This document shows, one piece after another, positions 48,788 through 57,946 of a DNA stretch of 64,000 nt (positions within the stretch are counted from its first letter, which is position 1; each line of letters opens with the position of its first letter). Source of the DNA: Citricoccus sp. CH26A (GTDB lineage: Bacteria > Actinomycetota > Actinomycetes > Actinomycetales > Micrococcaceae); NCBI RefSeq assembly GCF_000224415.1, contig NZ_AFXQ01000004.1, positions 62,001 to 126,000 on the forward strand, given 5' to 3'. A program made the position numbers and the translations under genes. The notes beneath the pieces were generated by a model. That model saw nothing but the letters and a program-made list of their open reading frames with translations, had not been told where the DNA came from and searched no databases.

Positions 48788-48796
48788 TTATCCACA
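48788..48796 (+). promoter_or_regulatory. DnaA-box-like sequence in the lipB promoter
   Basis: TTATCCACA matches the DnaA box consensus exactly and lies 17 nt before the lipB -10 box. It is a single box, so it is not an origin. It could be a -35 region by chance. Confidence 0.3.
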
Positions 48797-48813
48797 GGTC
48801 CGGGGGGCGAGGC

Positions 48814-48819
48814 TAGAGT
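48814..48819 (+). promoter_or_regulatory. -10 box of a leaderless lipB promoter
   Basis: TAGAGT ends 6 nt before ATG 48826 and there is no ribosome site. Confidence 0.55.
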
Positions 48820-48825
48820 GGACGC

Positions 48826-49569
48826 ATGTCCGCGTCGACCTACCCGCCGTTCCGCGTCCTGGGCCTGTCCCCGGACACCGTTGACTACCAACGGGCGTGG
48901 GACCTGCAACAGTCGTTGCACGCCGACGTCGTGGACGGTTCCTCGGCCGGCGCCGTGCTGCTGCTGGAACACACCGCGGTCTACACCGCCGGCAAGCGCA
49001 CCGAGCCCGCGGACCTGCCCGATGACGGCTCGGCCGTGGTCCACGTGGACCGCGGCGGCAAGCTGACCTGGCACGGCCCCGGCCAACTGGTCTGCTACCC
49101 CGTGGTCCGGCTCGCCGACCGCGCCGCCGTCCGGGAGTACGTCTGGTTCCTGGAGGAGGTCATCGTCCGGACGCTGGCCGGTTACGGCCTGACCGGTGAA
49201 CGGGTCGACGGACGGTCCGGGGTCTGGATCCGGGGCGGGACCGACGCCGAGGGCAGGCCCCTGCCCGATCGCAAGATCGCGGCCATCGGTCTGCGGGTCA
49301 ACCACGGGGTCTCCATGCACGGGTTCGCCCTGAACTGCGACAACGACCTGGCCCCCTACGACCACATCATCGCCTGCGGCATCACCGACGCGGGCTCCAC
49401 CACCATCGCGGCCGAGACCGGACAGGACGTGTCCCCCGCCGACGTCTTGACCGCCGTGATGGAGCACTTCACCGCCTTGGCCCCGGAGCACCTCGCCCCC
49501 GTGTCCTCGGCCCTCCTCGCCGAGGGCGAGGGAATCGACTCCCCCCTGCTGGAAGGAACATCCAAGTGA
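48826..49569 (+). CDS. lipB: octanoyl-(acyl-carrier-protein):protein N-octanoyltransferase LipB
   Basis: LipB moves octanoate from ACP to apo lipoyl domains, the first step of lipoyl cofactor assembly in the cytoplasm. The 247-residue protein has [20 protein letters not shown] near residue 72, the catalytic lysine region [12 protein letters not shown] and the catalytic cysteine in [11 protein letters not shown]. The start is ATG 48826 behind a leaderless-type -10 box. Its stop overlaps the lipA GTG start (GTGA), so both genes are translated together. Substrate lipoyl domains are found in SucB two to four kb upstream. Confidence 0.96.
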   Translation: MSASTYPPFRVLGLSPDTVDYQRAWDLQQSLHADVVDGSSAGAVLLLEHTAVYTAGKRTEPADLPDDGSAVVHVDRGGKLTWHGPGQLVCYPVVRLADRAAVREYVWFLEEVIVRTLAGYGLTGERVDGRSGVWIRGGTDAEGRPLPDRKIAAIGLRVNHGVSMHGFALNCDNDLAPYDHIIACGITDAGSTTIAAETGQDVSPADVLTAVMEHFTALAPEHLAPVSSALLAEGEGIDSPLLEGTSK

Positions 49570-50570
49570 GCGCATCCCCCGACGGCCGCCGACTGCTGCG
49601 CGTCGAGGCCCGGAACTCCGAGGTCCCCGTGGAACGCAAGCCCGACTGGATCAAGGCGAAGGTCGAGATCGGGCCGGAGTTCATCCAGCTGAAGAACAAG
49701 GTCAAGTCCTCCGGCCTGCACACCGTGTGTGAGGAGGCCGGCTGCCCGAACATCTTCGAGTGCTGGGAGGACCGGGAGGCCACCTTCCTGATCGGTGGTG
49801 ACGTCTGCACCCGCCGCTGTGACTTCTGCGACATCGCCACCGGCCGCCCCAACCCGCTGGACCTGGACGAGCCCCGCCGGGTGGCGGAGAACATCCGCGA
49901 GATGAACCTGCGCTACACCACGGTCACCGGCGTGGCCCGGGACGACCAGAAGGACGGTGCGGCCTGGCTCTACGCCGAGACGATCCGGAAGATCCACGAA
50001 CTGAACCCGAACACGGGCGTGGAGATCCTGCCCCCGGACTTCGGGGCCGACCCGGACCTCGTCCAGGTCGTCTTCGACGCCCGACCCGAGGTCTTCGCCC
50101 ACAACCTGGAGACGGTGCCGCGGATCTTCAAGCGCATCCGACCGGCGTTCACCTATGAGAAGTCCCTGCGCGTGCTGACCATGGCCAAGGCCGACGGGCT
50201 CCTCACCAAGTCCAACCTCATCCTGGGCATGGGTGAGGAGGACCACGAGATCGACCAGGCGCTGCTGGACCTGCACGAGGCCGGTTGCGACATCATCACG
50301 ATCACCCAGTACGTGCGTCCCTCGAAGCTGCACCACCCGATCGACCGCTGGGTCAAGCCGCAGGAATTCGTGCACTGGTCCGACCGGGCCGAGGAGATCG
50401 GCTTCGCGGGCGTCATGGCCGGTCCCCTGGTCCGGTCCTCCTACCGGGCCGGCCGGCTGTACGCCTCCGCCATGCGCAAGCTCGGACGGCCCATGCCCGA
50501 GCACCTCGCCCACATCGAGGACAACGGCAGCACGCGGCAGGAGGCCGCAACGCTCCTCGCCGGCCGGTAG
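49566..50570 (+). CDS. lipA: lipoyl synthase
   Basis: LipA inserts two sulfur atoms into the octanoyl chain using radical SAM chemistry. The 334-residue sequence shows the radical SAM cluster motif CTRRCDFC (CxxxCxxC), the auxiliary cluster cysteines in [12 protein letters not shown], and [19 protein letters not shown] as the family core. The C-terminal [11 protein letters not shown] is typical of LipA. The start is GTG 49566, overlapping the lipB stop. Its TAG stop is part of a TAGACT -10 box for the next gene. Confidence 0.97.
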   Translation: MSASPDGRRLLRVEARNSEVPVERKPDWIKAKVEIGPEFIQLKNKVKSSGLHTVCEEAGCPNIFECWEDREATFLIGGDVCTRRCDFCDIATGRPNPLDLDEPRRVAENIREMNLRYTTVTGVARDDQKDGAAWLYAETIRKIHELNPNTGVEILPPDFGADPDLVQVVFDARPEVFAHNLETVPRIFKRIRPAFTYEKSLRVLTMAKADGLLTKSNLILGMGEEDHEIDQALLDLHEAGCDIITITQYVRPSKLHHPIDRWVKPQEFVHWSDRAEEIGFAGVMAGPLVRSSYRAGRLYASAMRKLGRPMPEHLAHIEDNGSTRQEAATLLAGR

Positions 50571-50573
50571 ACT
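50568..50573 (+). promoter_or_regulatory. -10 box for DUF4191 gene overlapping the lipA stop
   Basis: TAGACT lies 10 nt before ATG 50584, giving a leader of about 3-4 nt at most. It uses the lipA stop codon TAG as its first bases. Confidence 0.4.
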
Positions 50574-50583
50574 TAGCGCCACT

Positions 50584-51405
50584 ATGGCCAAGAGCACAGA
50601 TTCCGCAGCATCCTCGACCTCGACCCGTGACGCCCTGAAGGCGGTCAAGGCCGCCCAGCGTGAGCGCCGCCTCCAGGAGCGCGCCAGCGCCAAGGCGAAC
50701 AAGGCCGAGAACAGGGCCCGGAAGAAGGCCACCAAGAAGCCCGGCGTCTTCAAGCAGATGGGCGAGGTCTTCTCCATGACCCGCGCCCACGACCCCAAGG
50801 TCGTGCTGTGGATGTCGCTGGCCTTCGTCGGTGCCCTCGTCATCGGCCTCATCGTCGGCCTGCTCCTGAACAACTGGATCACGTGGCTGCTCATCGCCAT
50901 CCCGTTCGGACTGCTGGCCGCCGTCATCATCATGAACCGGATGGCCGAGCGCGCCGCCTTCGCCCGCATCGACGGCCGCCCCGGTGCCGCCGGCGCGGCC
51001 CTGTCCACCCTGCGCCGCGGCTGGATCATCCCCGAACAGCCCGTCGCGGTGAGCCCCAAGACCCAGGACGCGGTCTTCCGCGCGGTGGGCCGTCCCGGTG
51101 TCGTGCTCATCACCGAGGGTCCGACCAATCGCGTCCGTCCCCTGGTGGAGAAGGAACGGCGCAACATGCAGCGCTTCCTGCCCAACGTGCCCATCCAGGT
51201 CCTCGTGACCGGACACGGTGAGGGTCAGGTCGAACTCCAGGACCTGGCCAAGACCCTCAAGCGCATGAAGAAGACCCTGACCAAGCAGGAGGTCCAGGCC
51301 GTGGACAAGCGCCTGGCGGCGCTGGGGTCCGCGAAGATGCCGATCCCGAAGGGCATCGATCCCTACCGCGCCCGGCCGGACCGCAAGTCGATGCGCGGCC
51401 GATAG
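50584..51405 (+). CDS. DUF4191 family membrane protein
   Basis: This 273-residue protein has a strongly basic, probably coiled N-terminal segment (AAQRERRLQERASAKANKAE at residue 22) and two transmembrane helices around residues 75-120 (LWMSLAFVGALVIGLIVGLL and WITWLLIAIPFGLLAAVIIM). A soluble domain with RGWIIPEQPVAVSPKTQDAV completes it. DUF4191 proteins are encoded after lipA in many actinobacteria; their role is unknown. The start at ATG 50584 was chosen for the near-leaderless promoter. A hairpin terminator follows. Confidence 0.9.
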   Translation: MAKSTDSAASSTSTRDALKAVKAAQRERRLQERASAKANKAENRARKKATKKPGVFKQMGEVFSMTRAHDPKVVLWMSLAFVGALVIGLIVGLLLNNWITWLLIAIPFGLLAAVIIMNRMAERAAFARIDGRPGAAGAALSTLRRGWIIPEQPVAVSPKTQDAVFRAVGRPGVVLITEGPTNRVRPLVEKERRNMQRFLPNVPIQVLVTGHGEGQVELQDLAKTLKRMKKTLTKQEVQAVDKRLAALGSAKMPIPKGIDPYRARPDRKSMRGR

Positions 51406-51445
51406 GCCTCCTGCACCGGAAGAACGGACCCCGGGCCGCGAGCCT

Positions 51446-51473
51446 CCTGGGACCCGCACGTCCGGGTCCCAGG
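51446..51473. terminator. hairpin between convergent DUF4191 and RDD genes
   Basis: A perfect 11-bp stem (51446-51456 with 51463-51473) closes a 6-nt loop; it is extended imperfectly on both sides. It is 41 nt past the DUF4191 stop. Confidence 0.75.
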
Positions 51474-51530
51474 GAGCCTCGTCCCCCGGTCACCTCACCC
51501 CGGACCCTCATCCCCGGGTCCTGGGGAACC

Positions 51531-52088
51531 TCACATCCGGATTTGGACCGTTCCGGCGGCCCGGTCGTGCAGTCCGCGGCCGTCACCGTCGATCACCAGC
51601 GGCGGGACGATCAGGCAGAGCAGCACCGTGCGCAGCAGGGCCTTGGGCAGGCCGGTCATGGCCCCGCCGACGCGGACGACCTGGATCCGGACCAGTCGCT
51701 TGCCGATCGTGGTGCCCAGGAGGCCGAGGCCCAGCACCTGCAGGACGACGAACAGGCCCAGCGTCACGAGGCTGTGCCCCTGGAACCACACGGCGGACAC
51801 CACGGCGGGGATGAACCAGTCGATGACCAGGGCCAGCACCCGCCGGCCCCATCTGGCCATCGCCGTCGGTCCCTCCTCGGCCAGTCCGAGGCGTTCCCCG
51901 GGCCACGTGCCCAGCTGTCCGGGCCGTTCGGTCCCCCCGACCCACCCGGCCATGTCCCGCCGGGTGATGAGGCGCTCGTCGGCGGGCTCCGCAGCGGGTC
52001 GCGGACGGTCGTCGCGGGGCTTCCCGGACGGCCCCGTCGAGGAGGCGCCTGCACCGGCGGAGGACCTGTTCTTCTTGGATCGAGCCAC
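51531..52088 (-). CDS. RDD family membrane protein
   Basis: This 185-residue protein has a basic, Ser/Pro-rich first 70 residues, then the RDD domain of three helices: RRVLALVIDWFIPAVVSAVW, LVTLGLFVVLQVLGLGLLG and LPKALLRTVLLCLIVPPLVI. The Arg-Asp-Asp hallmark is reduced to R...D (RVLALVIDW) and HDRAAGT. RDD proteins include ion antiporter-like members, but most have unknown roles. It starts at GTG 52088, with a TAGAGT -10 box 6 nt before it and no ribosome site. It is divergent from glnA across 174 nt, an arrangement common in actinobacteria. Confidence 0.88.
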   Translation of the reverse strand: MARSKKNRSSAGAGASSTGPSGKPRDDRPRPAAEPADERLITRRDMAGWVGGTERPGQLGTWPGERLGLAEEGPTAMARWGRRVLALVIDWFIPAVVSAVWFQGHSLVTLGLFVVLQVLGLGLLGTTIGKRLVRIQVVRVGGAMTGLPKALLRTVLLCLIVPPLVIDGDGRGLHDRAAGTVQIRM

Positions 52089-52094
52089 CGTCCC

Positions 52095-52100
52095 ACTCTA
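52095..52100 (-). promoter_or_regulatory. -10 box of a leaderless RDD gene promoter
   Basis: On the minus strand TAGAGT, ending 6 nt before the GTG start 52088. Confidence 0.5.
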
Positions 52101-52172
52101 CCGAGTCGGCCCGTCCGCGTCCGCCTGCCACCGCGGGGACGGCCACCGCGGACCCAGGCCGCGGCGTGCCGT

Positions 52173-52210
52173 GTTACACGCCCGAAACACGACCGTCACC
52201 GATGATTCAC
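52173..52210 (+). promoter_or_regulatory. tandem GlnR-type operator upstream of glnA
   Basis: Box a is GTTAC-ACGCCC-GAAAC (52173-52188), an exact match to the actinobacterial GlnR consensus gTnAC-n6-GaAAC. Box b is GTCAC-n6-TTCAC (52195-52210), which is weaker. The starts are 22 bp apart, two helical turns, the usual GlnR spacing. A TAGGGT -10-like box lies at 52221-52226, just downstream. This fits nitrogen control of glnA. Confidence 0.7.
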
Positions 52211-52262
52211 GGCATGCCGATAGGGTGAACCCATTCGCAACGATCCACCGAGGAGCGCCCGC

Positions 52263-53687
52263 ATGTTCACTTCCGTCCAGGAAGCCCTGCAGTTCATCCA
52301 GGAAGAGGACATCGTCTTCGTCGATGTCCGCTTCACCGACCTGCCCGGGGTCCAGCAGCACTTCAACCTGCCGGCCAAGGCCGTGGACGAGGACTTCTTC
52401 ACCGATGGCCAGCTCTTCGACGGCTCGTCCATCCGTGGCTTCCAGGGCATCGCCGAGTCCGACATGCAGCTGATCCCGGACGTGGCCACCGCCTACGTCG
52501 ACCCCTTCCGGGTCGAGAAGACCCTGGTGATGAACTTCTCCATCGTCAACCCGCGGACGGGTGAGCCGTACCACCGCGACCCGCGCGGTGTCGCCCAGCG
52601 CGCCGAGGAGTACCTGGCCTCCACCGGCATCGCCGACACGGCGAACTTCGCCTCCGAGGCCGAGTTCTTCATCTTCGAGGACGTCCGGTACCAGTCCACG
52701 CCCAACCACAGCTTCTACTCGGTCGATTCCGACGAGGCCTGGTGGAACTCCGGTCGCGCCGAGGAGGGCGGCAACCTCTCGCACAAGACCGGTGTCAAGG
52801 GCGGTTACTTCCCCGTCTCGCCGGTCGACAAGCAGGCCGACCTGCGCGATGCGATCTGCGTGGCCCTGGACGAGGTGGGCCTGGAGGTCGAGCGGTCCCA
52901 CCACGAGGTCGGTGCGGCCGGCCAGGCGGAGATCAACTACCGGTTCAACACGCTGACCCACGCGGCCGATGACCTGCAGAAGTTCAAGTACGTCGTGAAG
53001 AACACCGCGGACGCCTTCGGCAAGACCGCGACCTTCATGCCGAAGCCCGTGTTCGGTGACAACGGTTCGGGCATGCACTGCCACCAGTCGCTGTGGAACG
53101 CCGGCGAGCCGCTGTTCTACGACGAGAAGGGCTATGCCAACCTCTCCGACACCGCCCGCTGGTACATCGGCGGCCTGTTGAAGCACGCCTCTGCCATCCT
53201 GGCGTTCACCAACCCGACGGTGAACTCCTACCGGCGCCTGGTGAAGGGCTTCGAGGCCCCGATCAACATGGTCTACTCCCAGGGCAACCGCTCGGCGGCC
53301 ATCCGCATCCCGATCACGGGCTCCAACCCGAAGGCCAAGCGCCTCGAGTTCCGCGCCCCGGATCCGTCCAGCAACCCGTACCTGGCCTTCGCCGCCCAGC
53401 TGATGGCCGGCCTGGACGGCATCCGCAACCGGATCGAGCCGGCCGAGCCGATCGACAAGGACCTCTACGAGCTGCCCGCCGAGGAGGCCGCGACCATCCA
53501 GAAGGCACCTGCCTCGCTGGAGGAGGCCCTGCGCGCGCTCGAGGAGGACCACGAGTTCCTCCTGGCCGGTGACGTCTTCACCGAGGACCTCATCGAGGCC
53601 TGGATCTCCTACAAGCGTGAGCACGAGATCCTGCCGCTGTCGATCCGCCCGAACCCCTACGAGTTCGAGCTGTACTACGGCGTCTGA
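52263..53687 (+). CDS. glnA: glutamine synthetase type I (GlnA1)
   Basis: GlnA makes glutamine from glutamate, ammonia and ATP. The 474-residue protein has the GSI fold: [18 protein letters not shown] near residue 58, [29 protein letters not shown] and the catalytic [17 protein letters not shown]. The adenylylation tyrosine sits in [10 protein letters not shown] near residue 400, and the matching adenylyltransferase gene glnE is 1.1 kb downstream. The start is ATG 52263 with GAGGAG 7 nt upstream. A GlnR-like tandem operator precedes it. A 19-bp hairpin terminator follows directly. Confidence 0.97.
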   Translation: MFTSVQEALQFIQEEDIVFVDVRFTDLPGVQQHFNLPAKAVDEDFFTDGQLFDGSSIRGFQGIAESDMQLIPDVATAYVDPFRVEKTLVMNFSIVNPRTGEPYHRDPRGVAQRAEEYLASTGIADTANFASEAEFFIFEDVRYQSTPNHSFYSVDSDEAWWNSGRAEEGGNLSHKTGVKGGYFPVSPVDKQADLRDAICVALDEVGLEVERSHHEVGAAGQAEINYRFNTLTHAADDLQKFKYVVKNTADAFGKTATFMPKPVFGDNGSGMHCHQSLWNAGEPLFYDEKGYANLSDTARWYIGGLLKHASAILAFTNPTVNSYRRLVKGFEAPINMVYSQGNRSAAIRIPITGSNPKAKRLEFRAPDPSSNPYLAFAAQLMAGLDGIRNRIEPAEPIDKDLYELPAEEAATIQKAPASLEEALRALEEDHEFLLAGDVFTEDLIEAWISYKREHEILPLSIRPNPYEFELYYGV

Positions 53688-53701
53688 TCCTCGACCGCAT
53701 C

Positions 53702-53743
53702 CAGCCGACGCCGGGGGGAATAGATTCCCCCCGGCGTCGGCTG
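53702..53743 (+). terminator. hairpin terminator of glnA
   Basis: A perfect 19-bp stem (53702-53720 with 53725-53743) closes a 4-nt TAGA loop, 14 nt after the glnA stop. The downstream gene is on the same strand, so it isolates glnA. Confidence 0.85.
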
Positions 53744-53777
53744 TGCCTGAGCGACGTCCCCTCGTGAAAGGCCCCTC

Positions 53778-54764
53778 GTGAGCTACCCCTTGTCGATCCT
53801 CGACCTGTCCACCGTCCTGCCGGACCAGTCCGTCGCCGAGGCGGTGGCGGCCACCGTGGACCTGGCGCGGGCGGCCGAGGAGCAGGGGTTCGCCCGGATC
53901 TGGTTCGCCGAGCACCACAACTTCCCGTCCATCGCCTCCTCGGCCACCTCGGTGCTGATCGCCCACGTCGCCGCGAACACCTCGAGCATCCGCCTGGGCG
54001 CCGGCGGCATCATGCTCCCCAACCACTCGCCGCTGGTGATCGCCGAGCAGTTCGGCACCCTGGCCGAGATCCACCCGGGCCGGATCGATCTGGGACTCGG
54101 GCGGGCCCCGGGCACGGACCAGCGGACCATGATGGCCCTGCGGCGCGAGCCCTCGGCGGCCGACACGTTCCCCCGGGACATCAAGGAACTCCAGGGATAC
54201 CTCAAGGGCGAGTCCATGATCCCCGGAGTGGACGCCTATCCGGGCAAGGGGACCGACGTCCCGCTGTTCGTGCTCGGCTCCTCCCAGTACGGGGCACAGC
54301 TCGCGGCCGCCCTGGGGCTCGGGTACGCTTTCGCCTCGCACTTCGCCCCGCAGATGCTCGAGCACGCCGCCCGCATCTACCGGGAGTCGTTCGAGCCGTC
54401 CGAGGACTACCCGGAACCGCACTTCATCGCCGCGCTGAACGTCATCGCCGCCGACACCGCCGAGGAGGCGCAGCGGCAGTTCGAGCTCTCCCAGCGGTTC
54501 CGCATCCGGCAGATGCTCGGCCGGGGGCGGGACCTCACCGAGCAGGAGGTCACCCAGCTGATGCACTCCCCCGCCGCGGAACAGGTGCTGTCGATGACCA
54601 AGTACACGGCCGTCGGCACCGTCGAGACCGTCCGGGACTACCTGGACCGGTTCAGGGAGCGCGTCCAGGCGGACGAGCTGATCATCACCAACGCGGCATC
54701 GGACCTCGAGGCCCGGCACCGGACCCTCCAGCTGCTCGGGGAGGGCGTCATGGTCCGCGGCTGA
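53778..54764 (+). CDS. LLM-class flavin-dependent oxidoreductase (MsnO8-like)
   Basis: This 328-residue luciferase-like TIM-barrel protein has the family features PLSILDLSTVLPDQS at the start, RIWFAEHHNFPSIASSATSV near 40, SIRLGAGGIMLPNHSPLVIA near 75 and RIDLGLGRAPGTD. Members use reduced flavin to oxidise small organic substrates. Neither substrate nor pathway can be inferred. The start is GTG 53778 with AAAGG 6-7 nt upstream. It converges with glnE across a 26-nt gap, so the two genes have no spacer terminator. Confidence 0.85.
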   Translation: MSYPLSILDLSTVLPDQSVAEAVAATVDLARAAEEQGFARIWFAEHHNFPSIASSATSVLIAHVAANTSSIRLGAGGIMLPNHSPLVIAEQFGTLAEIHPGRIDLGLGRAPGTDQRTMMALRREPSAADTFPRDIKELQGYLKGESMIPGVDAYPGKGTDVPLFVLGSSQYGAQLAAALGLGYAFASHFAPQMLEHAARIYRESFEPSEDYPEPHFIAALNVIAADTAEEAQRQFELSQRFRIRQMLGRGRDLTEQEVTQLMHSPAAEQVLSMTKYTAVGTVETVRDYLDRFRERVQADELIITNAASDLEARHRTLQLLGEGVMVRG

Positions 54765-54790
54765 CCCGCCGGGCGGGACGCCGCCCCGGT

Positions 54791-57700
54791 TCAGGCCCCG
54801 TAGAAGTGCTTCTCGAACACCTGGCGGGCGTGCCGGGTGCACCGGAGGTAGTCCTCCTCCAGTCCGGCGGCATTGCCGGGCTCGTAACCGCACCACCGCG
54901 CGATGGCCTCCAGGTCCTGGCGCTTGGCCGGCAGCACGTCCGAGTTCTTGCCGGACCACACCACGATGCCGGAGCGGATCCTCGAGGCCAGCTGCCACGC
55001 ACGGTGCAGCACCTGACCGTCCTCCGCCGGCAACAGGCCCTCCGTCACCAGCGCCTCCAGCGCGGACATCGTCTCGGTCGTCCGCAATGACGCGCGGGTG
55101 TCCGCGTGCTGCAGCTGGAGGGTCTGGACGAGCCACTCGACGTCGGACAGCCCGCCCCGGCCCAGCTTGAGGTGCCGGGCGGGGTCCGCGCCCCGTGGCA
55201 GCCGCTCGGACTCCACCCGGGCCTTGATCCGGCGGATCTCCCGGATGGCCGAGGGGCCGGGATCCCCGGCATAGCGCACGGAGTCCGCCCAGGCGGTGAA
55301 GTCCCGGGCGAGCTCGGGATCGCCGGCGACCGCCCGCGCCCGCAGCAGGGCCTGGACCTCCCAGGTGTCCGCCCAGCGCCGGTAGTACTCCTGGTAGGAC
55401 TCCAGGGACCGCGCCAGCGGCCCCTTCTTGCCCTCGGGGCGCAGGTCGGCGTCCACGATCAGTGGCCGCTCCGCCAGGACCGGCGGCCGGCACGGCTTGG
55501 TCAGCAGCGAGCTCACCTGCTTCGCCAGCTCCACGGCCTGCCGCTGCGCCGCGTCGGGGTCGGCACCGGGCCGGGGGCGATGGACGAACATCACGTCCAG
55601 GTCCGAGCCGTAACCGATCTCCCGGCCGCCCTGGCGGCCCATGGCCACCAGGAGCAGGTCGGTGAGTTCCCCGGCCTCGTCCTGGCGGGCCTCGGGGTGG
55701 CCGAACATCGTGTTCTCGGCCACGTGCAGGGCGCCGAGGACGGCGGCCCGGTCCGCGTCGGAGAGGGCATGCCCGACGGCGTCTTGGTCCAGCAGTCCCG
55801 ATGCGTCGGCGATCGCGGTGCGCAGGATCTCGCGCTGCCTGATCAACCGGATCTGCCGCATCGCCTCGTCACCGTCCGGATGGCGGGCCATCTTGGCCCG
55901 GATCTCCTGCCACTGCGCCTCGAACGGCATCGGCTGCAGTTCACGGTCCCGGCCCAGCCAGGCCGCGGCCTCCGGCAGGTGCTCGAGCATGTCGCTGATG
56001 TACGAGGAGGAGGACAGCACATGGCACAACCGCTCCGCCGCCGCGGAGGAGTCCCGGAGCATCCCCAGGAACCAGGGTGAGGAGCCGAGGGACTCGGACA
56101 GCCTCCGGAAGGCGAGCAGGCCGCCGTCGGGGTCCGGTCCGTTCGCCAGCCAGCCGAGCATGACCGGCAACAGCTGCCGCTGCAGGGACGCGCGTCGGGA
56201 GACGCCCGTGGTGAGGGCCTCGATATGGCGCAGGGCACCCGCCGGGTCTAGGTACCCCAGGGCCGAGAGCCGCTCGCCCACCGCCACCGGGGTGAGGCGG
56301 ACCTCCTCGGCGGACAGTGCCGCCGTGGTGGACAGCAGCGGACGGTAGAAGATCTTCTCGTGCAGGGCCCGCACGTCCTTGCGGGTCCGTTTCCACACCG
56401 CCGTGAGGGCATCGGCGTCGGACGGGCCCGGTTCCCCCGGGCCCCGGGAGGAGCGGGCCAGCACCCACCGGGCACGGGGGCGGTCCGGCATCAGGTGGGT
56501 GCGGCGCAGGTGCACCAACTGGATCCGGTGCTCCAGCAGGCGCAGGAACCGGTAGGCCGCCGCGAAGGACTGGGCGTCCTTGCGGCCGATGTAGGAGCGC
56601 CGTTCCAGGGCGCGGATGGCGCTCTGGGTGTTGCGGACCCGCACTGACTCCTCGGTCTTGCCATGGACCAGCTGCAGCAGCTGGACCGTGAACTCGACGT
56701 CCCGGAGCCCGCCGGAGCCCAGCTTGATCTCACGGTCCCGGTCCTGGTGCGCGATGTTGTCCAGCACGCGGCGGCGCATGCCCTGGACGGAGGACACGAA
56801 GCCCTCCCGCTCAGAGCTCGTCCACACCAGGGGCCAGATCGCGTCGATGTACTCCTGGCCCAGCTCGGGCAGTCCGGCGATCGGCCGGGCCTTGAGCAGG
56901 GCCTGGAACTCCCAGGTGTGCGCCCAGCGGCGGTAGTACTCTGCGTGGGAGTCGACCGTGCGGGACAGGGCCCCGTCCTTGCCCTCCGGACGCAGGTTGG
57001 CGTCCACCTCCCACAGTCCCGGCTCGGGCGCCGCTGCGGTCACGTACCGGGAGATCCCGGCGGCCAGGGCGGTGGCGATGGTCGCCGACCGGTGCCCGTC
57101 GGCCAGGGTCGAGGAGTGGACGAAGATCACGTCCACGTCCGAGATGTAGTTCAGCTCCCGGGCCCCGCACTTGCCCATGCCGATGACCGCCAGGCTGACG
57201 CCGCGCGCGTCATCGCCATACTGCTCGACGGCGTCCGCGCGGGACACCGCCAGCCCCGCCTCGATCGCGGCGCCGGCCAGGTCGGACAGCCACGCCGAGA
57301 CCTTCGGCTGGATGCCCTGGGGATCCGGGTCGGTCAGGTCCTGCAGCGCGAGGGCCGTCAGCTGCCGGCGGTACGCGATGCGCAGCGCGGCGGCGGCCTC
57401 CTTGCCCCGCAGCCCGGCCACCGGCTCGGGGACCGAGGGATCCGCCTCCACGGACGCCAGCAGCAGGTCCCGGAGCGGGGAGGACTCGGCGTCCAGCCCC
57501 TCCGGGCCGAGCACGGGGGCCGTGGCCGCGGCCTGCGTGGGATCGGTGAGCAGGTCCACGTGGTCCGGCCGCCGGATCAGGAACTCCCCCAGCGCTTCCG
57601 AGGAGCCCAGCAGTCGCGCCAGGGCGAGGGACCGGTCGGGGTCGTCCAGCACGCCTGCCGCCCCCGGGGCCCGGTCCAGGAGACGGACCAGGAGGATCAG

Positions 57701-57940
57701 GGCCTGGTCGGGGTCCGGGGCGTCGGCCAGGATCCCGAGCAGCGTCTCGTGGTCGACCCGGTCGAGCTCGCTCGAGGCCAGCAGCGTGCGAGCGCGGTCG
57801 AGGTCGGTGAACCCGGTCCCGATGAGCACGCCCCGGCTGAATCCGCCGGCCTCGGCCGGGGAACCGGCCGGGACCGGTATGCCGCTGCGGTTCGCGCCGC
57901 GGGCGGCAGGGGCGCTGCTTCCGGGGGTGGAGGGTCGCAT
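54791..57940 (-). CDS. glnE: bifunctional glutamine synthetase adenylyltransferase/adenylyl-removing enzyme
   Basis: GlnE adds AMP to or removes it from the tyrosine of GlnA to switch it off or on. The 1049-residue protein has two nucleotidyltransferase domains: the first (adenylyl-removing) is recognised by GKCGARELNYISDVDVIFVH and the second (adenylylating) by GSDLDVMFVH and GGREIGYG. Between them lies the long helical GlnE-specific core, with TTAALSAEEVRLTP and EALTTGVSRRASLQ. The start is ATG 57940, 6 nt after the glnA2 stop. GlnA2 and GlnE are therefore one operon, an arrangement known in actinobacteria. Confidence 0.94.
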   Translation of the reverse strand: MRPSTPGSSAPAARGANRSGIPVPAGSPAEAGGFSRGVLIGTGFTDLDRARTLLASSELDRVDHETLLGILADAPDPDQALILLVRLLDRAPGAAGVLDDPDRSLALARLLGSSEALGEFLIRRPDHVDLLTDPTQAAATAPVLGPEGLDAESSPLRDLLLASVEADPSVPEPVAGLRGKEAAAALRIAYRRQLTALALQDLTDPDPQGIQPKVSAWLSDLAGAAIEAGLAVSRADAVEQYGDDARGVSLAVIGMGKCGARELNYISDVDVIFVHSSTLADGHRSATIATALAAGISRYVTAAAPEPGLWEVDANLRPEGKDGALSRTVDSHAEYYRRWAHTWEFQALLKARPIAGLPELGQEYIDAIWPLVWTSSEREGFVSSVQGMRRRVLDNIAHQDRDREIKLGSGGLRDVEFTVQLLQLVHGKTEESVRVRNTQSAIRALERRSYIGRKDAQSFAAAYRFLRLLEHRIQLVHLRRTHLMPDRPRARWVLARSSRGPGEPGPSDADALTAVWKRTRKDVRALHEKIFYRPLLSTTAALSAEEVRLTPVAVGERLSALGYLDPAGALRHIEALTTGVSRRASLQRQLLPVMLGWLANGPDPDGGLLAFRRLSESLGSSPWFLGMLRDSSAAAERLCHVLSSSSYISDMLEHLPEAAAWLGRDRELQPMPFEAQWQEIRAKMARHPDGDEAMRQIRLIRQREILRTAIADASGLLDQDAVGHALSDADRAAVLGALHVAENTMFGHPEARQDEAGELTDLLLVAMGRQGGREIGYGSDLDVMFVHRPRPGADPDAAQRQAVELAKQVSSLLTKPCRPPVLAERPLIVDADLRPEGKKGPLARSLESYQEYYRRWADTWEVQALLRARAVAGDPELARDFTAWADSVRYAGDPGPSAIREIRRIKARVESERLPRGADPARHLKLGRGGLSDVEWLVQTLQLQHADTRASLRTTETMSALEALVTEGLLPAEDGQVLHRAWQLASRIRSGIVVWSGKNSDVLPAKRQDLEAIARWCGYEPGNAAGLEEDYLRCTRHARQVFEKHFYGA

Positions 57941-57946
57941 CGGGCT

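Noticed and set aside
48788-48796. A replication origin
   Set aside because: There is only one DnaA box and no AT-rich unwinding region or dnaA/dnaN neighbourhood.
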